DNA of 64,000 nucleotides. Origin: Mermis nigrescens (taxonomy: Eukaryota > Nematoda > Enoplea > Mermithida > Mermithidae). The position numbers and the translations under genes are program-made. Of this stretch, positions 1 through 11,913 are shown piece after piece. The stretch is taken from positions 35,635,769-35,699,768 of the forward strand of contig JAVLUZ010000154.1 in the NCBI GenBank assembly GCA_036768485.1, in the 5' to 3' direction. Position 1 is the stretch's first letter; every line of letters begins with the position of its first letter. Under the pieces are notes generated by a model, which was not told where the DNA came from, did no database searches, and saw only the letters and a list, made by a program, of their open reading frames with translations.

Positions 1-1995
1 ATTCTTTATCGCCAAATATTTTTGGCCAAGATGGGGGAAGCGGCTGCCCCCCTCGCCCTCCCTTTCTTAAATCCGCCCTGTACCTAAATAAATTTAGCAA
101 AAGTGCAAGCTTTCTAGCCATTTAATAAATTGCGAAACTGTTTGAAAAAAGATGCAGAAAATGGTTCTGAGTAGGATTAGACAGCAGTAAAAAGTGAAAA
201 AGCTTAATTTTAATCATGCAACGAGTCTTTGAAAATATTTCTGACAGTTTGTCGAAAACCTGGAATATTGCTTCGAGAATTCATACAAATTTAACATTCT
301 AAATATGTTGTATGGGAAAAAATAGAGCGACCAAGCGCGATTTACTTAGTTTTGCCCAAACCTGCAATTTTTGTGGCTTTCATTTTCAATTAAGCCATGC
401 TTTCACATTTACAGTCAATGACTAGGATTCATATGCTGAACTTTTCTGCGCCATTTATTGTAATTACGTTAAAACCCATTCCTCAAAAAGTCAACTGAGT
501 CATGTAATTAAATTAAATCAATCTTAAGTATAGCTTACTTTGCAGGAGCATGTACATTACTTTAGAATTATGGAAGCAAACTCTAAGTACTATATTGTAT
601 GCTAAAACTGCTTCCTATGTACACAAGGTATATATCAACAAGATAAATATCAGTGCCCTTCAATTTTCCAATCCTGAACTGCTAAGAAAATTTTCTTGCT
701 CTCTTAAATCTCATGGAAATTCGTAAACTGGCTTTGTATGGTACAGTGAGCTTGATTTTCGTCCCGTCAATGTCAATTTTGTTTTGTCTATTTCAATTAG
801 ATTATTGTTGTACTTTTTTGTCGGAAGTTTGCATTTCATGTTCGAGTACTTTCTGCATTCCATATGCTTCAGCGTATTTTTTCTTATGTGCTATTGTTTG
901 AATGCATAAAAAAGATTGTGCTTTTTATGATAAAACTGTTTGATTCGCGAATACCATTTTTCATGTGTGCTTTGTTGTGTTTAGGAGAAGGGATGTGAAT
1001 CGTCTCTGCTGCCCCATTTGCCATCATAATGTCTTTACTTTTTTCATAATGCCAATGTAGCGTCAAATCAGTTTTTATTGACGCACGGAAATATAAAAAT
1101 GTAGGCATTTTGCCGTCTTTTCATGAGAAAAGTATAAAGTTTCCAGTAGTTGTGCATTATTCTAATAGTCCTCTATAATTTTATAATTTGGTCTCAGTTA
1201 TGGGCAGAAACAATGTCATACACAAACATCTGGGGACAAAATACGAAAATCACTTATTTTGATCACTTAATTGAGTACGGTTTTAATTCAGCAAAAATTT
1301 TCTTGCATTTGTTTAAAGGAACGTTCCATTTTGATTTCTCATAAACCTTCGTTTTTGCGTTTTTTTGTAGATTTTTTGAGCTTAATCATTAACTTTTTTG
1401 AGGATACCAATTTTTTTCAGTTCGCAATTAAGCCTTTCTTTCACTTTACACTCTTCATTTTACATCATTTAAAACCATTTTATGATAATTTTTCTAGCAT
1501 TTTCTCCAAAAAGCATTTCTATCCATTCTATTGCGTTAATAAATTCACACTGCATTCTTTCTAATAAAATCTACTTTTTAAATCAAGAGCGAGTTTATAT
1601 TTGATAACTTGAATAGTAAAAATGAGAAAATAAAAATACATAGAAAATTAGTAAAAAAATTTTAAAAGTAATTATATAAATTAAAACTATTTCATCTATT
1701 GAGTTTAGATTTACATAGATTCTAGATTTTATTAAATTAATTCATCAATTTAAGTAATAAAATTAAAATTTTTATTTTCTTCTCGATACTTTGGGATAAT
1801 TTCTTAACCCGTATGATTCTTATTTTTCAAAAGTATTTTTCTAAATTTTCGATCACCTTTCAGAATCATATATTGTCGAATCGGGTAAAAATAGTGAGTA
1901 GGTGACAAAAAACATAGACAAATCATGGGAAAAAACTAAGTGTTGCTTTGGATGATTTAAGTGACTGGAAAAATTTTTAATATTTTGACTGACCC
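1..1995. other. No supported gene; AT-rich spacer
   Basis: Both strands carry only short low-complexity open frames without recognisable motifs. I see no TE termini, tRNA-like folds or long repeats here. The first 80 bases contain C-rich text similar in flavour to MITE ends elsewhere in the window, but no pair of termini could be defined. Confidence 0.6.
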
Positions 1996-2093
1996 AAGAG
2001 CTACTTCGATTTAGTGAATGTAAACTTAAGCGTCTGCAGATTTTAAGAGCTACTTCGATTTAGTGAATGTAAACTTATGCGTCTGCAGATTTT
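1996..2093. repeat. Two-copy tandem duplication, 49-bp unit
   Basis: The unit beginning AAGAGCTACTTCGATTTAGT occurs at 1996 and again at 2045 with one clear substitution (TTAAG versus TTATG). It is a recent local duplication about 35 bp before the first R1 MITE. No coding role is visible. Confidence 0.85.
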
Positions 2094-2127
2094 ATGGAAA
2101 AATTAAATCAATTGATCACCCCGCCAC

Positions 2128-2379
2128 CATACATGGGCAGCAAGATAATTCTGAGGGGGTGTGCAAAATTTCTCAAAGATCAAAAAATGACCTTAAAAAT
2201 GGTGGTATGGCGAAGAAAACACCATTTTTTGACGTTTCTCATCGAGCACTATCCATTGGCGTCAAAAATTGCGAAAAAAATTTCAAAAATGGAATTCTGG
2301 GATGGTATTCTGTTTTTTTGTGGATGTATTTTGATTCCTTGTTGGGTACATACCCCCCAAACCCCCATGCCCAGGTGTG
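2128..2379 (+). mobile_element. R1 MITE copy 1 (hAT-type, non-autonomous)
   Basis: The element begins CATACATGGGC and ends GCCCAGGTGTG, an imperfect 11-bp terminal inverted repeat. It is flanked by an 8-bp target duplication with one mismatch (CCCGCCAC at 2120-2127, CCCACCAC at 2380-2387). The interior has the family core: a GGTGGTATGG stretch, a GACGTTTCTCAT motif, a run reading AAAATTGCG, and G-rich then C-rich ends. Open frames crossing it are by-products of the repeat. Confidence 0.85.
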
Positions 2380-2478
2380 CCCACCACATGTAATTTCATT
2401 TTTTGTGTTTTAATGCGATTTTTCTGGATTGGGGTGGATCTATAATGTTAAATAATTATTGTTTTTGTCAATTAGTGG

Positions 2479-2565
2479 CAGAGGTAGGCAGCACTGATAT
2501 TCTGGGGTGCAAGATTTTAAAAAGGTAAGAAAAGGTCTTAAAATGGTGGAATGGCGATGAAACGC
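2479..2565 (+). mobile_element. R1 MITE fragment (5' end only)
   Basis: Starts with a degenerate terminus (CAGAGGTAGGC) followed by the family 5' region through a stretch resembling ATGGTGGAATGGCGATG, and then similarity stops. There is no matching 3' terminus, so this is a truncated copy about 100 bp downstream of copy 1. Confidence 0.6.
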
Positions 2566-3372
2566 ACTGCATCATTTGTTAAAATAGTGTTTACCTACAT
2601 GCATACACATGCGCCACCTAAGAAGCACCAACATGCGTGAATAGCAAGCAACCTGTATACCTACTCAAACTTGAATGCCCTAATTTGGTTGCTTTGAACT
2701 GCCAGACATATGCCACGCCATCCAGGTCTTTGATGTGCCGACCCAACCAGTTGCCTGGCAACCGGGTGTGAACGGATGTCTAGCCGGTTGCGCCCGGACC
2801 AAAAAAATGGTTGGCAACCAGATGCCTTCCAACCGAATGTGTATCGTTAGTTGTGTTCTTGACTGTATATAAGGGAAAAGGGGGATGGCGCCCTCATCTC
2901 CAATGGAAAAAATTTTGAAATGTAGGATATAGCACAGAAAGATAGCATTTCATTGTCATAAAGTCTTCAAACTTTTGGTGCTCCGTGCTGAATATGAAGT
3001 ATTTTTCATGATTTTGGCTCAAGCGCGACCAATAAATGGATTTTCACAGCCTTTTGAATAAGCAAAATAATTTCTTGAAATTATTCAGATTTCACAAAAT
3101 TAATGGACAGAGCGTATCAAAAAACGTCGAAGAATGAGGTTTTTGCAAGCTATCCCAAAGAATTTTCTGAGATAAAGATCAATTTATATTACTTCCACAG
3201 CCCCCCCCCCACCTCGGCCAAATCCCAGATACGGATCTGCCTATACATATGTCTTTATAGTTTTTCTTTCAACGCAGTATTCAGTAATAATTTGCAATAG
3301 TTTCTAAATTGAAACAATTCTCATTTCACACTAATTTCAAATGGGCAGGGACCTATTCACGGGGGTGGGAGG

Positions 3373-3622
3373 AAAAGGTGGGCAGCACCAAACTCCTGTG
3401 GAGATGCAAGATTTTTCAAAGGTCAAAAAAATGGTGATATAGCAAGGAAAACAGCAGTTTTAAACAATCGTCATTGAGCACTATCTATTGGCATCAAAAA
3501 ATATTGGAAAAAACAAAAGAAAATTTTAAAAACTTAATTTTGAGGGGGGTATTTTGGTTTCTGGGTGGGGAGGAGTATTCGACCTTTGGTGAGGGTGTAC
3601 CCTCAAACCACCCCCACATGTG
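3373..3622 (+). mobile_element. R1 MITE copy 2
   Basis: Degenerate 5' terminus AAAAGGTGGGC and 3' end ...CACATGTG are bounded by a perfect 8-bp duplication GTGGGAGG (3365-3372 and 3623-3630). The interior matches the family core, including the GCACTATC-x-TTGGCATC region. The preserved duplication shows an independent insertion although the termini have drifted. Confidence 0.85.
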
Positions 3623-3939
3623 GTGGGAGGGCAGCTGACTCCCTCCTCAGCAGTAAAAAATACTTCGATACTTTCGGTGGGTAAGGCAATGCATGTAAAG
3701 ATGAGAAAATTGCATTTATTGCCAGAAAATCATCAAATTTTTGACGCCCTGCAAAGTATTTTCTGCGGTAAAGTTGGTTATCCCCATCCATCCAGAGCCA
3801 GAAAATTTTAGACCCCGTTTTGAGAAAAATTTTATTTTTAGGGCCATTTTTGACCAAAAATTAGAGGTCATTTACCTTCCCAAAAATTGCCAGGGGACCC
3901 CCACCACCACCAAAACTACTGAGCCATTAAGTATGCGCA

Positions 3940-4195
3940 GGCCTATATCCAGTATGCAGGATCATACAGGCACAGCATGGGATGCTTCATAGTGCTTGGG
4001 ACGATGTTCTACCTTTCTAGAGCATAAAAACATGATTAAAATCCGAGTAAATTAAAAAGTCGGAACACATTGAACAAAATATTGTCAAAACATGAGAATA
4101 ATTGCGCGAATTTCCAAAATTTTGGCACTTTTGAGCAAATAGATAGCTAAAACGTTTAAAAAAGCCTTTTCTGCAAATTTTTAGAGCCCATATAA
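3940..4195 (+). repeat. Probable R2 MITE remnant
   Basis: Contains the R2 interior order seen in clearer copies at 4614 and 36719: CATACAGGCACAGCATGGG, a segment like GACGATGTTCTACCTTTCTAG, AGCATAAAA, a GAGTAAATTAAA stretch, then TTTTGAGC..ATAGATAGC. No 3' terminus or target duplication could be fixed, so the limits are approximate. Confidence 0.5.
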
Positions 4196-4613
4196 CCAGT
4201 TAACACAAAGCATCAAAAATTGAAAGCATAAAACATATATGTACCTGGCACAGGAATATGGCTCAAGGAAGTGTTTTTTTTGTACTCGGCAAAGACAGTT
4301 ACCTCCTTTCTAAATTTGGAGCTCTCACCTGTCTGGTCTGAACTATTTAGATTAATCTGATAAAAAATGAATGTCTTGAGGCACCCTGATACATAAATGT
4401 GCAGTATATACACGTAGGTACATATACTCACTTGTACAAGCAAAATTGTCCTACCAGTGGAATTAAGCCATGAAGCATCTAGGTTAGATATTCACTTGAG
4501 CTTAGTGCTAATAAAATAAGTGTACCAAATAGACCTACATCTTGCATGCTCTGCAAAATTTGATATAATAAATTATGCACTGCAATATCAAGATAAACGT
4601 AATACTACGTAGG

Positions 4614-5257
4614 CATACATGCACAGCATGGGAATTCTGAGGGGGGTGAAATTATAAAGTGCGTTTTTTTGGTCCAAAAAGGGTAGGTACGCGTCAAAAA
4701 TATTGTTCTTCAGCGTTTCTGACCAAAGGTGGGCAGCACCAAAATTCTGGGGAATGGGGGGTGAAAAAATTTCTGGAGGGGGTAAAAAAATTTTTAATGG
4801 TCAAAAAATGGTCTTAAAAGTGGTCGTATGGCAAAAAAACACCATTTTTTGACGTTTGTCATTGAGCACTATCCAACGGCATCAAAAATTGCTAAAAAAG
4901 CAAAAAAAAATTTTCTGGGGGGGGGGGTTATTTTCATTTCTGGGTGGGAGGGGGGTATTTCAACTTCTGAGGGGGTGCATACCTCCCAAACCCCCCACGC
5001 CCATGTGTGTTTCTGACGATGCTCTATCTTTAAAGCATAAAAACAAAAAAATTTCAAAAAATTAAAATAATTATGAACAAATTGAACAAAATATAGTCAA
5101 AACATGATTGTAACAGCGCGAAGTACCAAAATCATCTTTTGTACAAATTTTTAGACAATTTTTGGGAACTTTTAATAAATTGATAATTCTGAGGGGTGAA
5201 AAAATTTTGCGGGGGAAGGGGGTGAAAATTTTTCTAGGGTTCCCAAGATTATGTGTG
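4614..5257 (+). mobile_element. R2 MITE with an R1 MITE nested inside
   Basis: Termini CATACATGCAC and ...ATTATGTGTG are flanked by TACGTAGG (4606-4613) and TACGTATG (5258-5265), an 8-bp duplication with one mismatch. An R1 copy (4724-5009) with its own perfect duplication sits inside. Without it, R2 is about 350 bp. Both families have CATAC termini and 8-bp duplications and so probably used hAT transposases. Confidence 0.75.
4724..5009 (+). mobile_element. R1 MITE copy 3, nested in R2
   Basis: Begins CAAAGGTGGGC and ends GCCCATGTGTG, with a perfect 8-bp duplication TTTCTGAC at 4716-4723 and 5010-5017. The R2 sequence continues across the insertion (CAGCG...GATGCTC), so R1 was active after this R2 copy landed. 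Confidence 0.9.
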
Positions 5258-8200
5258 TACGTATGTACATCTTATTAGGTGAGAAGCCTGTATAAATATT
5301 AGTCCAATTGAGCAGTGAGCATGCACATAATTAGCTCGGCGCATCCAAGAGAGAGAGAGAGAGTCAGTGCCAACTTAATTGAAGAAAATAATTGTTTCTC
5401 ATAAGGCTCACAATTCCCAAAGAAAAATAAAAAAAATCCAGAAATGCGTCTGAAAACCGCGAGGTTTTTGATTACTTTCTGAACCATTAAATATAATTTT
5501 TCACGCCAAATTTGTTTTTACAGGTAGCATTTGTTACATACGTAAACCGCCACTGACACCTAGGTTAAAAAACAGACTATGTGCAAATGAAAAACCTGCA
5601 AATCTTTATTGACCAGCTGCTAGCTTGAACAGTAGGTTTTTGTATTTGAGTATGAAACAAGAAGAATAATGTTTGAAATCTTCAAGAAATTCAAATTTTG
5701 GCATCACCTAATTTTTTTCGAACAACACAAATGCAGTATTGTCATAGTGACTCACCAACAAGAAACAGCAACTTAGCTCAATCCCTCGTCCTCATTATTT
5801 GCACAGCTTGGGCGAACATTTTTAAGAGAGCTTCACAAATTAGTACATTGGGCAATGAAAAATATAATCATCAATCAGAAGTACCTAAATATTCCGTGCT
5901 ATTCTACTGTTAACTATCCGGAAAATACGTTTTTAGGACACGCTTCAATCCTCAGGGATTTTTTGAATGTTTTAGTTCTATATCATATTCCGAAGTTCTG
6001 TAGCTGAGTTAGTACTCCCTTGCGAAATCACCTAAGTATTTTAATTTCTCATAGTAATCTAACAGCTCTAAAAGGCTGTCTAGAATCCATTCAACAACAA
6101 AGTTTAATCAGCCATTAAAGGCAAGCACGAAGCTCTTCAGCCAGGCATGCTCAACATTAAGTTCTTATTACCTAGATATTAATCAGCAGCGGCATAGCTA
6201 ATACTAATACTAATACCTTATTCGGAAAAAAACACAAGGGTAAAATTGCTGGCTTTCTGAATTTGGGAAGGGATCAAAGATTTTTCAGACAAATAGGTAT
6301 CTATCTTATATCTCAGCAACCTCGTAGCGTTGTAGATAAACAAAAATTGGCGCTTTTGAGCTGCTCACAGTGGTATCTATGCATAAAAAATTTTTAAAAA
6401 ATTTAGTTTATCCAAATTATATTAAGAAATATTTAAAAATGCTGTATATGAGTAAAGAGGTGCAAAGCCAAAACATTTATGCTGATTTAGTTCAAGAGTA
6501 AGGTGAAATACCTATCCGGTCTATCAAACAAGCATTGAGAATTTTCAATTTTTCTCTTTGGGAACCCTTGTGAAAGTTCTTTATACATCCAAACCGTCCT
6601 CCCACACACAGCTATGCCAGACACTGAAGGGGGAATTCCCCCTGGGGAAAATTTTGACATGTTCAAGAACTGAGAAATATAGTTGCATGATGCTGTCCTG
6701 TGACATAAAATTAAGAAATTTGGCGCTTTGCACCGATTTCTCCTATATTTTGAGTTCCTATTGTTCTATTGCAGGAAAAACCTAAAAAATTAGCAGTTTG
6801 CGCACATTGTAAGCATTTTTGCGTCAAAAACGTATAAAAATTTGAAAAAATTAATTTTTTTTATTGCTTAAATAATACAGGACTGATGTGAAAAGCCCAA
6901 AAAACAGGTAATTTACGGCCACACCTATTTTTATGGATTTTTTAGACAAAAAAATTTCTGCATCCCCCCAGCAAAAATCCTGAATATGCCTTTGTCGCCA
7001 GAGAAGGCGGAGAAGCGTATCAGCTTTGCTAGCATTGCGGCAAAGCAATGACTATTTTGACTACAAGCTACAGTATATTGCACTATAGGCTCCTGATTTG
7101 TGTGAAAGCAAATGCTTAAACTAGTCACCATTTTAGTGGCAAATCTTCATTGTACAGCGATAACAACATGGACGTATTGTCAGTGATGAAAACTTGGTCA
7201 ATCTTGCGATCAATGACTTTTTTGCCGGCAGTAGTGGACTTCGGCTTTAGAACTTCTTGGATGAAGCACTCATCTTTACCTTCTTTTGTGATGTATCAGA
7301 AGATTTTCTGGAATTTAAGAAAGTTTCAAAATAAGTATGCAATAATTACTCAATTACTTGGGTGAATTACTTCATGAATTACACACCATTATGAATTTAA
7401 GCACTATTGACACATTTTGTGCATTAAAAATTGAAATTTGTTGTATTCTGAATGGAAGCAAGTGAGTTACACCTACATATGTATAAGTAGCAAATGAGTT
7501 CGAGTGAATGATTACATATATGATAAATTTCTGAGATACCAGTTTTTTTCTTATGATAACAAATATTCCTGACTGAATAAATTTTATTTTACTTTTGAGT
7601 TTACCTTCTGGCTTCAGGCTAAGCTTTCCAAGACCCTAAACCTTCAGCGTCTAAACGCTAGTCAGTCTGATTGCTTATCTTACTCTCACTTTCCTTCATT
7701 CTAAGATCAGCCACAGTCAGTAGTACTAACAAAGCTAAACCTTTTCCACAATTCATATAGAACAAAATGAAAGCCAGTTTGATACCAACCTTCAAAAAAG
7801 ATCTTATAAAAAGCATTTGTTTTAAAAACAACTCTATTTTTTGGGGAAAATACAAAATAGGCTATTAACAACAAAGGAATAAATCATCAACCTCGCCTTG
7901 CTTACTGTAATTCTCTGAAGGTACATATATACAAGTGCCCATTAGGTCATTTTACACAGCTGCCGTATGGTGTGCATGTGGTCAACACCATAACTCTGAA
8001 AATCATATTTCATAATGACATGTTGCACAGAAGCAGCATGACCTCCCAGCAAGGCGTAGTTCCATTGGAAACAGTAGAAATCCTTGTTTGATAAATAAAA
8101 GAGCTACAAAGGGTTGAATGTTATGTACCTACAGTACCCTATGACAAATTACATGGGTAATTTATGTTGCAGAAATAAATTTTAGGGGATTGGGTTGCCT

Positions 8201-8792
8201 TCTAACCATAGCTTTGTAATCTATGATCAATTGAAGCCTTACATAGCTTTTCTGTTGGCAAGAAGATTATTCAGTCATAAATTTTGAAGTGCAGGATACC
8301 ATGATTACCTTTTAGTTACACTCTAAATTTTGGTTTTTTGTAAAAACGAAAATTGTTTGCCCTTCTGTTCTGATTTTGAACTGAGACCATACTGATTCAG
8401 CTTTTTGGGTAATGCGCATGGGAACAAGGCATAACTTTTCTTAACTATTTGCTAATACAACTACCTGTATGATGAAAATAAAAATTTTGCAGCGCTTCAC
8501 ACCGTACTGATACACTTTTGTATGTTTTTATTGTCAAAAACTCAGCAATTAGGCAAACTTCTCTATGAGTGGTCGACAACCTAAATTTTATCACAAAAAT
8601 TGTCACTATGTGTTAATAGATATTGTAAGCAAAAACTTATGTTCACAAAATGTACAAAACTTTTTGGGACATTTTTTGTACATGTATTGTCGGGCCTTGT
8701 ACAAGAATTTTCTCCTAAGATTTTTACTTCTTGTGTCAAAATGGCATATTTTATAATAATCATTTGCGGTACCAGGTGCGCTTGAAGTAAGA
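5258..8792. other. No supported gene; non-coding spacer
   Basis: About 3.5 kb with only short open frames on either strand. There are small simple-sequence tracts (GAGAGAGAG near 5350, ACTAATACTAATACT near 6200). A stretch at about 6930-7010 resembles the edge of some dispersed repeat, but no termini could be matched. I see no conserved protein motif. Confidence 0.5.
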
Positions 8793-9125
8793 ATGATTCC
8801 TCCGAGAGATAGAGTGCAAAGAAAAACAATGAGTGCCTCTGCTTGGATGCACAATTACTCTGAGGTTATTACCAAAAAAGCGCCAAATAGTTGCCAGTGG
8901 TACTTGCCAAGCTTTATGACCAGAGAATTGATTTCCCGCACATATAAGGAGTTGCCGCAGCACAAATATATTAAGCAAACACAGTTCTATAAAGTCCGGC
9001 AAAAACATTTCAAGCATGTCTCTATTGCCAAGGTAGTCTTATCTGATTATCAGGTACATAGGTGTGATAAAACTGTCATTGTTACTCGATTTTTTATTTA
9101 CTTCGAAAAAAAGGGAAATTTGTGA
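8793..9125 (+). pseudogene. Exon-like coding fragment, unknown family
   Basis: An open frame of 110 residues whose middle reads like real protein: a WYLPSFMTRE stretch, then YKELPQHKY and FYKVRQKHFKH, then VVLSDYQ and HRCDK. This composition and spacing resemble the N-terminal region of uncharacterised transposon-encoded proteins I recall from insect genomes, but I cannot name the family. Neither neighbour frame continues it, so it is best seen as an isolated remnant. The start at 8793 is only the first Met in frame. Confidence 0.35.
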
Positions 9126-9749
9126 AGTTTGCATAATTCTTTTCTAAGCACTGCAGCTAGTGGCCGTTGTTTTTATCCTTCTACACACATGGTTGTGGGC
9201 ACACATTTATGTGGGAGACCCCCAGAATGGAAAAATGAGAAATTTTAAAATGAAAAAAGAGACCCAATGAAGGCTAAAAACAGATGAAATTCTGATTATT
9301 CTTCATAAATGCTTGAAATAGACCGCCCATGTTGTGCATCTATGGTCATGGGGTTTTGGGAGATCAGACACCAGAATTGACACCCCCTCAAAAAAATGGC
9401 GATTGACCCCAACATTGATTTTTTAATGTTGTCTTGCAATTTTGTACTATCCTGATTAGCAGATCTGGTTGCTGTCAATGTATAATGTTATGACTGCATA
9501 ATTCATTTCCTGGCTGTGGAAAGCCAATAACTGAAACTGCTGCAAAAACCAGTTTTTTCTCATTTTCATGATGTATGATCTGGGGGCTGGAGGTCATCCT
9601 GCAAAGAAGTTTTTTTCGATTTTTGATTTTTGACTTTTTTATTTTTATTTAATTTTTTAATTTTTTTATTTCTAAATATTTTTGACTACATTTCGTTCAA
9701 TTTAATCAAATTTTTTTTGAACTTTTTGCATTTCCATGGAGAGTAAAGG

Positions 9750-9950
9750 TCAACGACCTAAATATGTTTTAGCTGTTCTCATCAAGATCGTTTGGCTCTG
9801 AGATTTGGGGTTTTCTAATTCCTTTTCCTTCCATACTTCCATTTCCACATGTTTTGCAACGTGATATTTGTAATTCTCTTCAGTAAGATGAGCTCTACCT
9901 TCCCAGTAGTATCCCCACATTGTTTCGGTTGCACATTTATTATTCAGCAT
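9750..9950 (-). pseudogene. Possible coding remnant, 66 residues
   Basis: A short frame on the minus strand with protein-like composition (MWGYYWEGRAHLTEENYKYH, then a charged helix-like stretch WKEKELENPK). No partner frame, promoter or known motif was found nearby. It could be a fragment of a transposase or host exon, or chance. Confidence 0.2.
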
Positions 9951-9964
9951 AAAACCACTAAGTA

Positions 9965-10095
9965 TGCAAATAACCCCAGTGTTATAACCCCCAGTGTTAC
10001 AAACCTTAATGTTATAACCCCTAGTGTTATAACCCCAGTGTTATAAACCTTAATGTTATAACCCCCGGTGTTATAACGACCCATGTTATAACCTT
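9965..10095. repeat. Short tandem repeat, unit about 16 bp (GTTATAACCCC...)
   Basis: About eight diverged copies of a unit like GTTATAACCCCNAGT, each containing the palindrome GTTATAAC. Related words recur at 20850-20880 and 21040-21070 inside the Maverick-like element, so the motif may belong to that element. It has no spacer structure like a CRISPR array. Confidence 0.7.
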
Positions 10096-10341
10096 GGCTC
10101 TTAATTCTCCTTGTTAAATTATTCTAACCAACCTACTTTTGGTGTGACGTTTTTTGTTTGACTCTTGAAAATGGAAGCTCTTCATAACGAATAAAAACCA
10201 AAATATTCTCTCAACTGAATTACCGAGAAAAAGTGAAATGCCAAAAAGTGTGCTCGGATTGGGAAAAATGTTTAGGAGGACAAAAGAAACTGGCCCTTCA
10301 ATCCCAACCTGACTCTGATTCTGAACAACGTGCATGCTCAC

Positions 10342-10607
10342 CATACGTGGGCAGCAAGAAAATTCTGGGGGGTGCAAGATTTTTTTGAAGGTCGAAAAAT
10401 GGCCTTAAAAATGGTGGTATGGCGATAAAAACACCATTTTTCGACGTTTCTCATCAAGCACTATCCATTGGCATCAAAAAATTGCGAAAAAAACGAAAAA
10501 AATTTTCAAAAATTGAATTCTGGGGGGGGTATTTTGATTTCTGGGGGGGGGTATTTTGGTTTCTGGGGGGTGCATACCCCCCAAACCCCCCCCCACGCCC
10601 AGGTGTG
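10342..10607 (+). mobile_element. R1 MITE copy 4
   Basis: Begins CATACGTGGGC, ends GCCCAGGTGTG, with a perfect 8-bp duplication ATGCTCAC at 10334-10341 and 10608-10615. It lies directly against the 5' edge of the open frame at 10608-11254 and probably interrupted that gene. Among the best-preserved family members. Confidence 0.95.
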
Positions 10608-11254
10608 ATGCTCACTATGTCAGCTTCTCCCCGAGCAAAGAAGAATCCAGCGTGGTTTTTGCTCTGCAGCAAGAAAATCCAAAGGATCCCAGGGAACTCA
10701 TTAAATTTATTCAAAAAACTAATCCGGGCTGCTTGCGCATAAATTTCCAAATTTCTTTGAATTCGTTTTGGTTTGATGTTCTCGAAGCGTTCCTGAAAAA
10801 TGACACAAATCAAAAATCGATTTATTTGTACTTTGCGCGCTCTCTGGAAGTTAAGTATCAGAAAGCAGTAACGTACGATATCGAGAAATTCACAATGCGA
10901 CTTTCCGATACTGACCGCATCCCGTTTTTCCTGTTTTCCATTTTTAATCCAGAAATAATTCGTTTTTCTGGTCTCAAAATGAACATTGATTTTTTGGATC
11001 GCTTAAGCAAAAATATCGTGCATTTGACTCGCCTCGAGTTGTGTACGTTTGATTTCTTTTTGTATCACACGATAAGTGTTGAACGCCAATACGTAGCTAT
11101 TCTTGTTCAAATTGCACAAGTTTTTAAATCACAAAGACAGTGTTGCGTTTTTACGTTTGAACGTTTTACCGTTGTTTTAATTGATCAAATCGAATTTCTT
11201 GAATTTGTTGAAACTTTCAACGAAAACGAAGAGTTTTTGCATATTTGCGCTTGA
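10608..11254 (+). CDS. Unknown protein, possibly leucine-rich/F-box-like; 5' end cut by a MITE
   Basis: About 215 residues remain after the MITE junction, with no convincing upstream start. The chain is rich in Leu, Ile and Phe with spaced LxxLxL-like steps (RFSGLKMNIDFLDRL, HLTRLELCTFDFF). A block near residues 125-185 resembles one in the minus-strand protein at 15543-16346, so the two may be diverged paralogs. It ends just before a plus-strand TATA box and the TBP-like gene, and so is probably part of the same element. No catalytic motif is visible and the function is unknown. Confidence 0.55.
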
Positions 11255-11310
11255 ATAAATAAAAACGAGTATGAACACGTCTGAACAAGTTCCACAGGGG
11301 AGGGGGTCCC

Positions 11311-11318
11311 TATATAAG
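11311..11318 (+). promoter_or_regulatory. TATA box (TATATAAG) of the TBP-like gene
   Basis: The only clear plus-strand box in this part of the element, about 36 nt before the ATG at 11354 and after G-rich sequence. Confidence 0.6.
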
Positions 11319-11353
11319 TAGGGGGCATAACCTGAAATTTCATTCTGCCAAAA

Positions 11354-11880
11354 ATGAAGGTCTGCAATTTAATAGCATCTCTGGACTGTAAATGTCCTTT
11401 GGATTTAAATAAGATCATTTTGGAATGCGAGGAAATGGTTGAGACTAAACCTGCGAGATTCCCTGGCCTTAGCCTAAGATTTCACGACCCCAAAGCTACA
11501 GTACTTTTATTTTGATCCGGCAAACTAGTATGCACCAGCACAAAAAATGAGGAGGACACCCGCCTTGTATTCATCAAACTGATTGAAATTTTACAAAAAT
11601 GCGGTTTCAACGCCAAATTCACCAAATTCTCGATTCACAATTATGTAGCGACCAACGGGGTTGGACATCCAGTAGATCTGCGCAAGGTGTACAAGAAATG
11701 TTGAGGAAAAAACTGTTTTTTCGAGCCTGAAATTTTTTCTGCCTTGAAATATAACGTTTCTCGTGTCACTGCACTGATTTTTCATACCGGCAAGTACTGC
11801 TTTACTGGCTCAAAATACATATGCTATCTATATAGAGCTGATCTTATTGTGCGTACTTTATTGCAAGGTTGTATGCATTA
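11354..11880 (+). pseudogene. TATA-binding-protein-like factor (two TBP lobes), with two in-frame stops
   Basis: The frame from ATG 11354 to TAA 11880 spans 175 codons and matches the duplicated TBP fold. Lobe 1 (about residues 1-80) has NLIASLDCKCPLDL, ARFPGLSLRF and a LVCT step; lobe 2 (about 85-160) has IHNYVATNGVGHPVDL, FEPEIF, ALIFHTGKYCFTG. These correspond to the repeated PxxFPGL and SGKxxxTG elements of TBP. Codons 54 (11513-11515) and 117 (11702-11704) are TGA; both interrupt otherwise continuous homology, so this copy would need readthrough or is dead. TBP homologs are known from eukaryotes, archaea and some large DNA viruses; I know of none typical of Mavericks. The gene has its own TATA box. 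Confidence 0.8.
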
Positions 11881-11913
11881 ATAGTAAAATTATTCTCTTA
11901 TAGCCTTATTCAT

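Noticed and set aside
9965..10095. CRISPR-like array
   Set aside because: Unit is about 16 bp with no unique spacers; a eukaryotic minisatellite.
10454..10813. Minus-strand frame of 119 residues at 10454-10813, and similar frames at 2063, 4828, 12910, 30792 and 51231
   Set aside because: They are read-through of R1 MITE sequence (Pro/Gly runs from C and G tracts) and recur in every copy; not genes.
11354..11880. UGA reassignment or selenocysteine in the Maverick-like genes
   Set aside because: TAG stops and several frameshifts are also present, so ordinary decay is the simpler explanation.
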